Below are positions 52,904-62,113 of a stretch of 64,000 nt of DNA, piece by piece. The notes below the pieces were generated by a model. It ran no database searches, was not told the DNA's origin, and saw only the letters and a list, made by a program, of their open reading frames with translations. This DNA comes from Alphaproteobacteria bacterium (GTDB taxonomy: Bacteria; Pseudomonadota; Alphaproteobacteria; RF32; CAG-239), in assembly GCA_017465405.1 (NCBI GenBank), contig JAFTWG010000014.1, positions 33,950 to 97,949 on the forward strand, in the 5' to 3' direction. A program made the translations under genes and the position numbers. Every line of letters begins with the position of its first letter. Within the stretch, counting starts at the first letter, position 1.

Positions 52904-55900
52904 GTAAAGAAGTTTTAACACATTCGGAAAGTTATATCAAAAAAACCAACCGCATAATTCTTGCGGTTGGTATAACTTCTTTCGTAATTTTCCTTTTAGG
53001 TATGTATTTGCTTTTATCAAGCGATGAGCAAATTGAACAATATAGTGAGCCGGTTTTCAGTCAAAATGATGATGCACTTAATGTTGTAAGCTCTGCTCCG
53101 GTAGAAGACAGCATAGAGTTTAGTGTTATTGATGATGGTGTTGTTCCTATAACCACAACGCCTAATCCTATAGCATTAGGACAGGTTGTAATTGGTGCAG
53201 ATGCAAAGAATGTGCTTACAATCGGTACCAACGGAAAGTCTGCCGTAACGGTTATATCGGTACAATTAGCTGAAGCACCGTTTGATGGTTTTGAATATAA
53301 CGACCAATGTTCCGGTAAAATTTTACGAGGAAAAGAAACTTGTGATGTTACAATGAACTGGGTTCCTGTCGTTTCGGGAAATGTACAAAATAATTTTATT
53401 ATTTCTTGGCATGAAAGCAATGTCGGACAATCCAATGCAAAATCTGAAAAAGTTCCCGTTTATGGCAATGCCGTAACTAAAGAAGATTGTAATTTTTGCG
53501 ATACCAATTTAATTGGTGGAGGAACTGCAGGTGTTGGTGGAACGAACGGAGACAAAACAGTTACTCAGTCAAGAGCCATAGTCGGACCGGACGGTTCTGT
53601 AATCGGATATGCAGATGAAGACGGATATGTTTATGATTCCAACAATCAAGTTATAGGTAGAGTAAATGAAAATGGTTTGGTTGTTGATGGCGAAGGAAAT
53701 ATCATAGGTGTCGCGAACAATCGAAAATTGGTTTATGATGAAAATGGTAATGTTATCGGCTACGTAAACCCCGACGGAACCGTAGTTGACTTAAATGGCA
53801 ATGTTATCGGTAGAATGTTACCTGATGGAACCGTGGTCGATGCCAATGGTAATGTAATCGGTCATGCCGTTGATATGGGTTATGTTTATGATGAAAACGG
53901 TAACATTATCGGACGAGTAATGCCCGACGGAACCGTAGTTGATTTAGATGGTAATGTTATCGGACGTCTTAATGAAAAAGGTGAAGTTGTCGATGAAAAC
54001 GGTAATGTTATCGGATATGTTACTAAAACCGGACGAGTTGCCGTTGATGAAAACGGTAATATTATTGGCGTTGTGATGCCTGACGGAAGTGTGGTTGATG
54101 CTAATGGTGATGTTGTCGGTAGAGTAGATAAAGACGGAAATGTAATTGCGGATAAAAGTTTGGCCGCACAGAGTGTAAGTCGTCGTTTAGTTCATAATAA
54201 GGATGGACAGGTTGTCGGTTTTGTGGATTCAGACGGAACGGTTCGTGACTTCAATAATAACGTAATCGGTCGCACACGTCCTGACGGAACGATTATTGAT
54301 GAAAACGGCAATGTTTTGACCGAAGCCGGCTCTTTGCTTGCCTATGATAATGATGGCAAAGTTATCGGCTATGTCGATAAAGAAGGTAACGTTATTGGCG
54401 AAGGCGGTAAAAAAATCGGGGTTATGGCTGCTAATGGTATGATCGTTGATGGAGAAGGAAACATTATCGGTCGTTCTGCTCCTGAAAGTGATAAAAGTGC
54501 AACAATCAGTAAACTCGCATATGATAATTCCGGTAATCTTATGGGCTATGTTGATGGTGAAGGCAAAGTTCGCGACTTTAAGGGAGAAGTAATAGGAACC
54601 CTTGACAGCAAAGGAAAGGTTATTGATAAAAACGGTAATGTTATCGGCAAAGCTCCGGGGCAAAAATTAGCCTATGACAAAAAAGGAAATGTTATCGGCT
54701 ATGTTGATGAAAATGGGGTTACAAAAGATTTTAGCGGCAATACATTAGGAAAAATGCTTGATAACGGAGCAATTGTTGACGCTTCAGGAAATGTTGTCGG
54801 TTTTGCACCGAGCGGAAAACTGGCTTATGGCGAAGACGGAAGTATAATAGGCTATGTTGATGAAAGCGGTAATGTCAGCGATTTTGAAGGCAATATTATA
54901 GGTAAAGTTGATGAAAATAATAATATTGTTAACAACGATGGCGAAATTATCGGAGTGGCTCCTACCGGAAAAATGGCTTATAACAGCGATGGAAGCATAA
55001 TGGGGTACGTTGATGCCTTAGGAAATGTTCATGATTTTAGTGGCAATGTTATAGGTAAAGTTGATGAAAATAACAACATTGTGAATGAAGACGGTAAAAT
55101 TGTAGGAACGGCAAGGGATACAGATAGCGATTTGCAACTTGCTTACGATAACAGTGGCAATGTTATGGGCTATGTTGATGCAAGTGGCAATGTTCGTGAT
55201 TCATCAGGAAATATTGTCGGACGTGTTGACGGTAATAATAATATTATCGATGCTAACGGAAATGTAATAGGAACTGCAAAAGATACCGAAAGTAATTTAC
55301 GTTTAGCCTATGATAATGACGGTAATGTTATGGGGTATGTTGACTCCAAAGGTAACGTTTTTGGAGATAGCGGTAAAAAAATCGGAACACTGAAAGATGA
55401 TGGAGAAATTATTGATGCTTTCGGTAATGTCATCGGTAAAATTGGTAGCGGAAAAAGTCGTCGCTTGGCTTATGATAAAGACGGAAACGTTATCGGTTAT
55501 GTTGATGAAAACGGTAATGTTTATGATTTTGAAGGTAATGTTATCGGTAAAATGCTTGAAGACGGTACAATTATCGATGAAAATGGAAATGTTATCGGTC
55601 AAGCCGGATTGATGTCCCGCCAATTAGCTTATGATAATAGTGGTAATGTTATGGGCTACGTCGACGAAAACGGAAACGTTGTTAATTTTAACGGCGATGC
55701 AATCGGTAAGATGGTTTCTTCAGGTAAAATAGTTGATTCCAATGGAAAAGAAATAGGATCTGTTGGTGGCTTTGCAAATATTTTATTGGATAAAAACAGC
55801 AAAATCATCGGTTATGTCGGTAGTGACGGAGAAGTTTTTGATACAGAAGGCAATGTTGTCGGCTATGTTGATGAAAACGGTAATATAATAAACAACACTC

Positions 55901-57774
55901 AAACGGTTTTAGGAAAATTAATTCAAGATCAAATGATTCCGGTAACTCCTAAAGGCGAAGTTTTAGGCATTGTTCGTAATAATGGAGACATTGAAAACGA
56001 CGAAAAGCAAATTGTCGGACGTGTTCAATCTAACGGGTTGGTAAAAAGCCCCAGTGGTTCACGCATAATTGCTCGTATGGTAAAGGGGGGATTAGTCGTT
56101 GGTCGCGGATGTAAGAACATCGGATATCTGGAAAAAGACGGAATTGTTCGTAAAGCAAATTCTGAAACAGGGTATAAAGTAAATGCCGATGGTGTAGTTG
56201 TTGATGACAGCGGCCAATATATCGGTGAAGTTGTTGTTCCCGGTCCTGTTTTTGATGATACCTGTACCAAAATCGGAGATGTTGGAGCAGACGGCATCGT
56301 TCGTCAGAACGGCAGTTATGTAGGTTGTGTTAATCCGGATGGTACGGTCTTAAACGAAAAAGGGGATATCATCGGAGGTGTTTCAAGATCTGGTATTGCC
56401 GTCAGTTATAACGGAAATTTATTAGGAAAAATATCTGAAAACGGTTTGGTATTTTCTCCGCAAGGACAAGCTGTTGGATGTGTAGGTACATATGGAGATG
56501 TTTTCGATAAAAAAGGAGCTTATTTGGGTAGAGTTCTTGAGCATACACATGCTTATGATTTGGACGGAAACTTCTTAAATATGGTGAACTCAAGTGCTCG
56601 TGTTCCTATCAGAGGGCAGTCTTCAGGAAGATTATTGGCTCATAATATAATCATTGATGAAAACAGCAAAGTTATAGGTGTTGCCGCAAAAGCCAAAACT
56701 ACCATAATAGATAAACAAGGTAAAGTTATAGGTCACTTGTTCCCAGATGGGCATGTTTATGATGGAAAAGGTGTGTCTGCCGGAAAAATGTATGGTGATG
56801 GTTTTAGTTTCTATAACCATCAGTTAGGGCGTCCGGTTGCTTCGGGACAGGTTGCTGATTTTGGAGGTAAAATAGTTGGTATTGCCGGTTATAATGGCGA
56901 AGTTGTTACTCGATTTGGCGAAAAATTAGGTCGTTTAGATGCAAAAGGATTTTTCTTTGATAATAAAGGCGACTTGAAAGGCGGTATTGTAAAACGAGGA
57001 GCAGCTATAGGGTATGACGGCTCATTTCTAGGATATAGCTTATCCGATGGACGAATTATTGATCTTGAAGGCAAAAATGTAGGTAGAAGTACTCCGGATG
57101 GTAAAGTGCTTAATAATAAATCGGTAGTTGTCGGTGAAATTATATCCGAAGATATTGTTGTTGATGTCTGGGGAACATACAAAGGACATGTAAATTCTTT
57201 AGGAGACGTAATAGACCTGAACGGAAAGAATATTACTGCAATTCTTCCCGGAGGATCTACCGATAAAAACTTAAGTTTACTTCGTCGCGGGGCGGTTATT
57301 GATTTTAGCGGTAAAGTTATAGGTTCCGTAATGCCGAATGGTTCAGTTATAGATGTGCTGAATATTGTTATCGGTCGTTCTTTATCTGATGGTAATGTTT
57401 TGAATAATTCAGGAAAACTTATCGGAGAAATAGTTGATGGAGATTTAGTCATCAATGGAGAGGATAAAGTAATCGGCTATATAAGTATAGACGGTTCGGT
57501 TATAGATAAAAACGGAGCAGTTATCGGAAGAACGCTCTCTACTGACTTGGCAGTGGACAGTAATGATGAAATTTTAGGACGTATATATAAAATCGGTGCA
57601 ACTGTTTTAGGAAACACCGGAAAATATATCGGACGATTGTCGTCTAACGGATCTGTAATAGATAACGAAAATAAAATTATCGGCTACCTAAAGAGTAACG
57701 GTTCGTTTATCAATCTGGATAAACGTGTGGCTGGATATGCTCTTCAGGAAGTGGCTAAAAATCGGAGGAACTGA
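52900..57774 (+). CDS. Giant inner-membrane repeat protein, VirB10 N-terminal half-like
   Basis: Protein of 1624 residues. One membrane helix near residues 17-39 (ILAVGITSFVIFLLGMYLLL) gives an N-in, C-periplasm topology like VirB10. Residues about 84-194 form an Ig-like domain of the ASPM/choice-of-anchor D kind (NPIALGQVVIGADAKNVLTI, then CSGKILRGKETCDVTMNWVP). From about 222 to the end are roughly 80 copies of a 17-residue repeat, consensus VVDENGNVIGYVxxDGx. Early copies are near-identical, later copies diverge. There is no VirB10 beta-barrel domain at the end. The next gene, two bases on, continues the same repeats and carries that domain. A beta-solenoid-type rod is likely. Confidence 0.75.
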   Translation: MSKEVLTHSESYIKKTNRIILAVGITSFVIFLLGMYLLLSSDEQIEQYSEPVFSQNDDALNVVSSAPVEDSIEFSVIDDGVVPITTTPNPIALGQVVIGADAKNVLTIGTNGKSAVTVISVQLAEAPFDGFEYNDQCSGKILRGKETCDVTMNWVPVVSGNVQNNFIISWHESNVGQSNAKSEKVPVYGNAVTKEDCNFCDTNLIGGGTAGVGGTNGDKTVTQSRAIVGPDGSVIGYADEDGYVYDSNNQVIGRVNENGLVVDGEGNIIGVANNRKLVYDENGNVIGYVNPDGTVVDLNGNVIGRMLPDGTVVDANGNVIGHAVDMGYVYDENGNIIGRVMPDGTVVDLDGNVIGRLNEKGEVVDENGNVIGYVTKTGRVAVDENGNIIGVVMPDGSVVDANGDVVGRVDKDGNVIADKSLAAQSVSRRLVHNKDGQVVGFVDSDGTVRDFNNNVIGRTRPDGTIIDENGNVLTEAGSLLAYDNDGKVIGYVDKEGNVIGEGGKKIGVMAANGMIVDGEGNIIGRSAPESDKSATISKLAYDNSGNLMGYVDGEGKVRDFKGEVIGTLDSKGKVIDKNGNVIGKAPGQKLAYDKKGNVIGYVDENGVTKDFSGNTLGKMLDNGAIVDASGNVVGFAPSGKLAYGEDGSIIGYVDESGNVSDFEGNIIGKVDENNNIVNNDGEIIGVAPTGKMAYNSDGSIMGYVDALGNVHDFSGNVIGKVDENNNIVNEDGKIVGTARDTDSDLQLAYDNSGNVMGYVDASGNVRDSSGNIVGRVDGNNNIIDANGNVIGTAKDTESNLRLAYDNDGNVMGYVDSKGNVFGDSGKKIGTLKDDGEIIDAFGNVIGKIGSGKSRRLAYDKDGNVIGYVDENGNVYDFEGNVIGKMLEDGTIIDENGNVIGQAGLMSRQLAYDNSGNVMGYVDENGNVVNFNGDAIGKMVSSGKIVDSNGKEIGSVGGFANILLDKNSKIIGYVGSDGEVFDTEGNVVGYVDENGNIINNTQTVLGKLIQDQMIPVTPKGEVLGIVRNNGDIENDEKQIVGRVQSNGLVKSPSGSRIIARMVKGGLVVGRGCKNIGYLEKDGIVRKANSETGYKVNADGVVVDDSGQYIGEVVVPGPVFDDTCTKIGDVGADGIVRQNGSYVGCVNPDGTVLNEKGDIIGGVSRSGIAVSYNGNLLGKISENGLVFSPQGQAVGCVGTYGDVFDKKGAYLGRVLEHTHAYDLDGNFLNMVNSSARVPIRGQSSGRLLAHNIIIDENSKVIGVAAKAKTTIIDKQGKVIGHLFPDGHVYDGKGVSAGKMYGDGFSFYNHQLGRPVASGQVADFGGKIVGIAGYNGEVVTRFGEKLGRLDAKGFFFDNKGDLKGGIVKRGAAIGYDGSFLGYSLSDGRIIDLEGKNVGRSTPDGKVLNNKSVVVGEIISEDIVVDVWGTYKGHVNSLGDVIDLNGKNITAILPGGSTDKNLSLLRRGAVIDFSGKVIGSVMPNGSVIDVLNIVIGRSLSDGNVLNNSGKLIGEIVDGDLVINGEDKVIGYISIDGSVIDKNGAVIGRTLSTDLAVDSNDEILGRIYKIGATVLGNTGKYIGRLSSNGSVIDNENKIIGYLKSNGSFINLDKRVAGYALQEVAKNRRN
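53565..57770 (+). repeat. 51-base tandem coding repeats in the first giant gene
   Basis: Coding tandem repeat with period 51 bases (17 residues). The recurring core at DNA level is AATGGTAATGTTATCGG or close variants. About 80 units; the copies between 53.7 and 54.1 kb and 55.4-55.7 kb are most alike, which points to recent unit duplication. Confidence 0.85.
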
Positions 57775-57779
57775 CATTG

Positions 57780-60700
57780 ATGTTAAAGTTAAATAGCAAA
57801 ATCTGCAAAATTTTCCAAACTATTGGTCTGGCAGTTTTTATGCTGTGTTCCGGAAATGCGGTAGCACAGGAAATTACGGCTATTGACTTTAATGGTGATT
57901 TAATCGGTAAAGTAATACCTGATGGTAAGGTTGTCAGTTTCGATAATCAACTTATAGGAAATATTACGGCAGATAGCTTAATAGTTGATTTTAACGGCAA
58001 ACTTATCGGTGGTGTAATACCTAGAGGTATTGCTATAGGTAATGATAACCGGATGCTTGGAAAAGTTAGCAATGATGGTACGGTTCGTTTGTCAACAGGT
58101 AAAATTATCGGTAAAGTTTTACCGAACGGTTTGGTCGTTGATGATAAATTTGATATTTTAGGTTCGGTTTTATTTCCGGGACTTATCTATTCTGATGAAG
58201 GTCAGACTATGGGGCGTTTGACCGGTGATGGTATGTATGCTAATTTGCAAGGACAAACAATCGGTTTTGTTTCTCCAGACGGATACGCATATCGCAAAAT
58301 CGGTAACGATTATATTTTGGACGGTCGTTTGATTTCTTCAAAAATGGTTATAGATTCTGTCGGACAATTTATCGGAAGCATTGCTCCCGGTGGAAAAATT
58401 ACCAATTTTGACGGTAAAAATATCGGTTTTATAAAGGCAAACGGATTTGCGTATAATGAAGACAATAAAGTTATAGGAAGTATTGTACGTTCAGGATATG
58501 CGTTTGATATTGCCGGAAAGTATTTAGGATTAGTTACCTATAACGGCGAGGTTATCAATGGCGAAAAATTAGTAGGATATTTGCAAGTTAACGGAAGCGT
58601 TGCCAATACCGGTGGAGAAATTATCGGTTTTATGGTAGATATAGCCGCAACTGCTGCGGATAATACCGGTAAATACCTCGGCCGTATTATGCCTGAAGGA
58701 AAAATAGCCAGAGGTAGAAATATTATCGGACAAATAGGACCATGGAATGTCGTCTATGACAGAGAAGGAAATCAGATAGGTAAAGAAATCATTTCAGGCC
58801 CGATTTTTGATTATAGAGGAGGGCTTCGAGCTCATGCTCTTAAAAATGGTCGTGTAATTTTGCTCGGAGGGACACCTCTCGGAACAATGAAAGGTAATTT
58901 GGCTATCGATTCGTCCGGACAAGTTGTCGGTTCTGTTTTGCGTAATCAAGTTGTATTTAATGCCAATAACCAGCCTATGGGAATAACAGGTATAAATTCA
59001 ACAATTACCAATAGTGATGATACCAGAATTGTTTCTCCGTTCGGTTATGTATATAATCCGGAAGGAGGAATAGACGGAAATACTCTTCCTTTAGGGGGAA
59101 TATTCGGTTTAAGCGGTTCTCCTTTAGCTATGATTTCTCCAAATGGAGAATTGATAAACAAAGGAGCTGTTCAACAGGGAAAATTAACTCAATTCGGTTT
59201 TGATATTAGTGAACGTAATGCTATTTTAGGTGGTAGCGTTGATGTTGATTATGCTGTTGATTTCAAAGGAGCAAGCTTGGGGGCGTTAGCAGATGGTAAC
59301 CAAATACTCAATAAAAATTTAGATGTATCTGCAAAAATTTTACCTGATATGAGTGTTGTATCCGGAACAAATAAAGCATCACTTATGCCTGTAGAAGGAA
59401 GAGCTTCTTCGGCAACGTTAGCCTTGGCATATGATGGCACTTTACTGGGATTTGTTGATAATCAGGGGTTAGTAAAAGATACTGCCTCTACAACTGTCGG
59501 AAAAGTAAGTTCTAAAGGAATGGTCTTTGATAATACCGGTATAAACATAGGTGAAGTTGTTGACTATGGTTCAGTGATCAATAATAAGTGCGAATTTATC
59601 GGTGTTGTTTCTCCGTCCGGAGAAGTAAAAAATTATCGTGAAGTATCTATGGGAAAAACTCTTGCAAACGGTAATGTTGTTGCAGATGGTGGCAGTATGA
59701 TAGGTTTTGCTGTTCCCAAAGGTACGATAGTTGATTTTGGCGGACAAGTTATCGGTACAACAACCTCAAATGGTAAAGTTCTGAATTATTCCGGAGAGAA
59801 TTTGGGCTGTATTGATAAACAATATCGTTTATATAATAAACAAAATGCTCTGCTTGGAAAGTTAGCCATCATTGCTCCGGTAATAGATTTAAATAATAAA
59901 ATTATCGCTCGTAGCATGATTGACGGTAGTGTTGTTAATGATAATAATCAAAATATCGGTTATATACTACCGGATGATTCGGTCAATTCTAAAACCGGCG
60001 AAAAAATAGGTATGTTATTCAGATATCGTTATGCTTTTGATAAGAATAACAAGCTTGCTGGTGTAATTAATGATAAAGCAGAAGTTATAAATCCAAAAGG
60101 TCAAAAGATTGGCAGTGTTGATATAGACGGAAATGCTACCATAAATGGTGACCAAAAAGGATATGCTTTATATGATATGTATGTATATGGAAACGACAAT
60201 GCAGTTGTGGGCTACATTGCTTCTGACGGAAACATTATATCTTTTTCAAATCAAAAATTAGGCAAGCTTGTAAGAGGTTTTGCTGTTGATAATAAAGGTA
60301 AAATGTTTGCTCGAGGAAATCGTGATTTTTATATTATCAACAAAAATGGCGATACAATAGGCGAACTTAAATTTGATGGCACAGTTGTTGATAATAATGG
60401 TGAAGTTATCGGTTCTTTAGGTGTTGCCGGCGATATTGAAGCTACGGACGGAGAAGTAATAGCAACAGCTAAACCTTTGCAATACTATGAAGCAGAAAAG
60501 AAAAGACCGGTATATGATCAAAATGGAAACGTTATCGGTTATGTCGGAGAAGATAATAAAATTGTAGATGCAAAAGGAAATCTTATCGGACAATTAGCGA
60601 AAGACGGCTCAGCAATCAGTGTTGATGGAGCAGTTATAGGTAATACAAAACTCGATTGGTATGAACGCCCGACTGTTCGAGATTCTAATTTGCCGGAAGT

Positions 60701-62099
60701 CGGAAGTATTCAAGTTAAAGAAAGCGATTATAAGAAGTCAGTAAATATTGCTTTGACACCGGATGGAGAATATTTAGGAGACATCCTTGAAGACGGAAGT
60801 GTTATCAATAAAGCGGGAAAAGTTTTAGGTAAATTATTGCCGGACGGATTAGTTGTCGATAACCAAGGTTCATTAATTGGTATTGAAGAATCTGCCAAAA
60901 AGAGTGAAAAAGGAGAAATATTTGTTCCTGCCGGAAGTTTTGGTGACGGGGGTGCCTATGGTACAGGAACCGGACCGGGAAATTTAGGCCCTGGTGGCGG
61001 TTTTGGTCCCGGCGAGCGATATGATGTTCAACGTTCCGCTGCATTAAGTGCCGCTCAAGGTGAACGTCGCCAAAATATGGAAGTAGGAAAGATAAGTACG
61101 AATCACAGTAAAGAGGCTTTTGATCAAAAACAAAAAGACTGGGGAGTTAAAAAAGTTATTTCTACTTGGCCGGTTGATATGGATATGATGATTTTGGCTG
61201 ATAAACCTATTCCTGCGGTTATTGCTCGTTCAATTGACACCGAACATGAAGTTCCGGTTACAGCTTTTGTTGAGAGAAACGTATATGCTGAAGACGGAAG
61301 AAACATTATTATTCCTGCAGGTAGCCGTTTGCTCGGAAGCTGTGGCGGTGGTGGTGGCGGAACAGAAGAATCTTCCGCTTCTGCTCGTATAACCATTCAA
61401 TGGGACAGATTGATTTTGCCAAACGGTGTAATGTTTGAAATGAGTGCTGCTCAAAGCGGTGATGCTCAAGGTCGAGGTGGTGTTTTAGGATATTTAGATC
61501 GTCAATTGGTTAAAAAATATGCTATGCCATTTGGAACTGCTTTAGCCAATAGTGGTTTGGCAATTCTTTTCTCAACAAATAAAGAAAGTAGTGGTGATAC
61601 AGCAACTCCGAAACAAGAAGCTATGGATGATGCTCGAGAATCATTCTTGGATGATACAAAGCAAATGTTTAACCAAATCTTGGCAGATAGAGCAAATATT
61701 CGTGCAATTACCTATATTCCTGCCGGCACCAGAATTATCGTTTATCCAAAAGTTGATTTATGGTTAAGAACACTTGATAATGAGGCTGAAGCTACAGACA
61801 ATACAGAATATAAAGATGTGTTGATTGATGATAAAGCTACATCAAATAAACGAGCTAGTGATGAAGCAAACCGTAAAGCTAACTTTGGTAAGGGAATGTC
61901 ATCTGTGGTATACGAAGAAGAAGAAAACGATGCCAAACCTGCAATGGCCTTAGTTGATGATACTGCCGCCGCAAACAATAAAAAACGTCGCTCTACCGGA
62001 GCAACACCTCCACCGCCTCCAAGCGCAGGAGTAGTGTCTGCAAACAGACCGTCATCAGGTGGTTCAAGCGGTGGTAGCGATGTTCCGCAACTATTCTAA
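57780..62099 (+). CDS. virB10: Giant VirB10-like protein with repeat extension
   Basis: Protein of 1439 residues from the ATG at 57780; GGAGG lies before it, and a TTG one codon upstream is possible. A cleavable-looking signal peptide (FMLCSGNAVAQE) replaces the VirB10 membrane anchor. Residues about 30-1040 are about 60 copies of the same 17-residue repeat as in the gene before it, mostly more diverged. A Gly/Pro-rich linker (about 1045-1080) leads to the VirB10 C-terminal domain (about 1113-1330): VISTWPVDMDMMILADKPIP, VYAEDGRNIIIPAGSRLLGS, IQWDRLILPNGVMFEMS, and PAGTRIIVYPKVDLWLRT. The domain includes a short low-complexity stretch and, near 1250, a hydrophobic segment for the outer-membrane pore. 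Pro-rich tail. It should form the outer-membrane core. Confidence 0.88.
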   Translation: MLKLNSKICKIFQTIGLAVFMLCSGNAVAQEITAIDFNGDLIGKVIPDGKVVSFDNQLIGNITADSLIVDFNGKLIGGVIPRGIAIGNDNRMLGKVSNDGTVRLSTGKIIGKVLPNGLVVDDKFDILGSVLFPGLIYSDEGQTMGRLTGDGMYANLQGQTIGFVSPDGYAYRKIGNDYILDGRLISSKMVIDSVGQFIGSIAPGGKITNFDGKNIGFIKANGFAYNEDNKVIGSIVRSGYAFDIAGKYLGLVTYNGEVINGEKLVGYLQVNGSVANTGGEIIGFMVDIAATAADNTGKYLGRIMPEGKIARGRNIIGQIGPWNVVYDREGNQIGKEIISGPIFDYRGGLRAHALKNGRVILLGGTPLGTMKGNLAIDSSGQVVGSVLRNQVVFNANNQPMGITGINSTITNSDDTRIVSPFGYVYNPEGGIDGNTLPLGGIFGLSGSPLAMISPNGELINKGAVQQGKLTQFGFDISERNAILGGSVDVDYAVDFKGASLGALADGNQILNKNLDVSAKILPDMSVVSGTNKASLMPVEGRASSATLALAYDGTLLGFVDNQGLVKDTASTTVGKVSSKGMVFDNTGINIGEVVDYGSVINNKCEFIGVVSPSGEVKNYREVSMGKTLANGNVVADGGSMIGFAVPKGTIVDFGGQVIGTTTSNGKVLNYSGENLGCIDKQYRLYNKQNALLGKLAIIAPVIDLNNKIIARSMIDGSVVNDNNQNIGYILPDDSVNSKTGEKIGMLFRYRYAFDKNNKLAGVINDKAEVINPKGQKIGSVDIDGNATINGDQKGYALYDMYVYGNDNAVVGYIASDGNIISFSNQKLGKLVRGFAVDNKGKMFARGNRDFYIINKNGDTIGELKFDGTVVDNNGEVIGSLGVAGDIEATDGEVIATAKPLQYYEAEKKRPVYDQNGNVIGYVGEDNKIVDAKGNLIGQLAKDGSAISVDGAVIGNTKLDWYERPTVRDSNLPEVGSIQVKESDYKKSVNIALTPDGEYLGDILEDGSVINKAGKVLGKLLPDGLVVDNQGSLIGIEESAKKSEKGEIFVPAGSFGDGGAYGTGTGPGNLGPGGGFGPGERYDVQRSAALSAAQGERRQNMEVGKISTNHSKEAFDQKQKDWGVKKVISTWPVDMDMMILADKPIPAVIARSIDTEHEVPVTAFVERNVYAEDGRNIIIPAGSRLLGSCGGGGGGTEESSASARITIQWDRLILPNGVMFEMSAAQSGDAQGRGGVLGYLDRQLVKKYAMPFGTALANSGLAILFSTNKESSGDTATPKQEAMDDARESFLDDTKQMFNQILADRANIRAITYIPAGTRIIVYPKVDLWLRTLDNEAEATDNTEYKDVLIDDKATSNKRASDEANRKANFGKGMSSVVYEEEENDAKPAMALVDDTAAANNKKRRSTGATPPPPPSAGVVSANRPSSGGSSGGSDVPQLF
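57880..60900 (+). repeat. 17-residue coding repeats in virB10
   Basis: About 60 diverged copies of the 17-residue repeat (for example VIPDGKVVSFDNQLIGN, VLPNGLVVDDKFDILGS). Degeneracy at DNA level is greater than in the gene before it. The same two landmarks persist in every copy: a Gly after the turn (DG or NG) and the IG pair. Confidence 0.8.
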
Positions 62100-62113
62100 A
62101 AAGGGGAAATAAA

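Noticed and set aside
54229..57455. Long antisense frames within the giant repeat genes
   Set aside because: They mirror the repeat composition of the plus-strand genes and lack ribosome sites; shadows only.
53565..57770. CRISPR-like array
   Set aside because: The regular 51-base period has no unique spacers and stays in frame with a coding consensus; it is a protein repeat.
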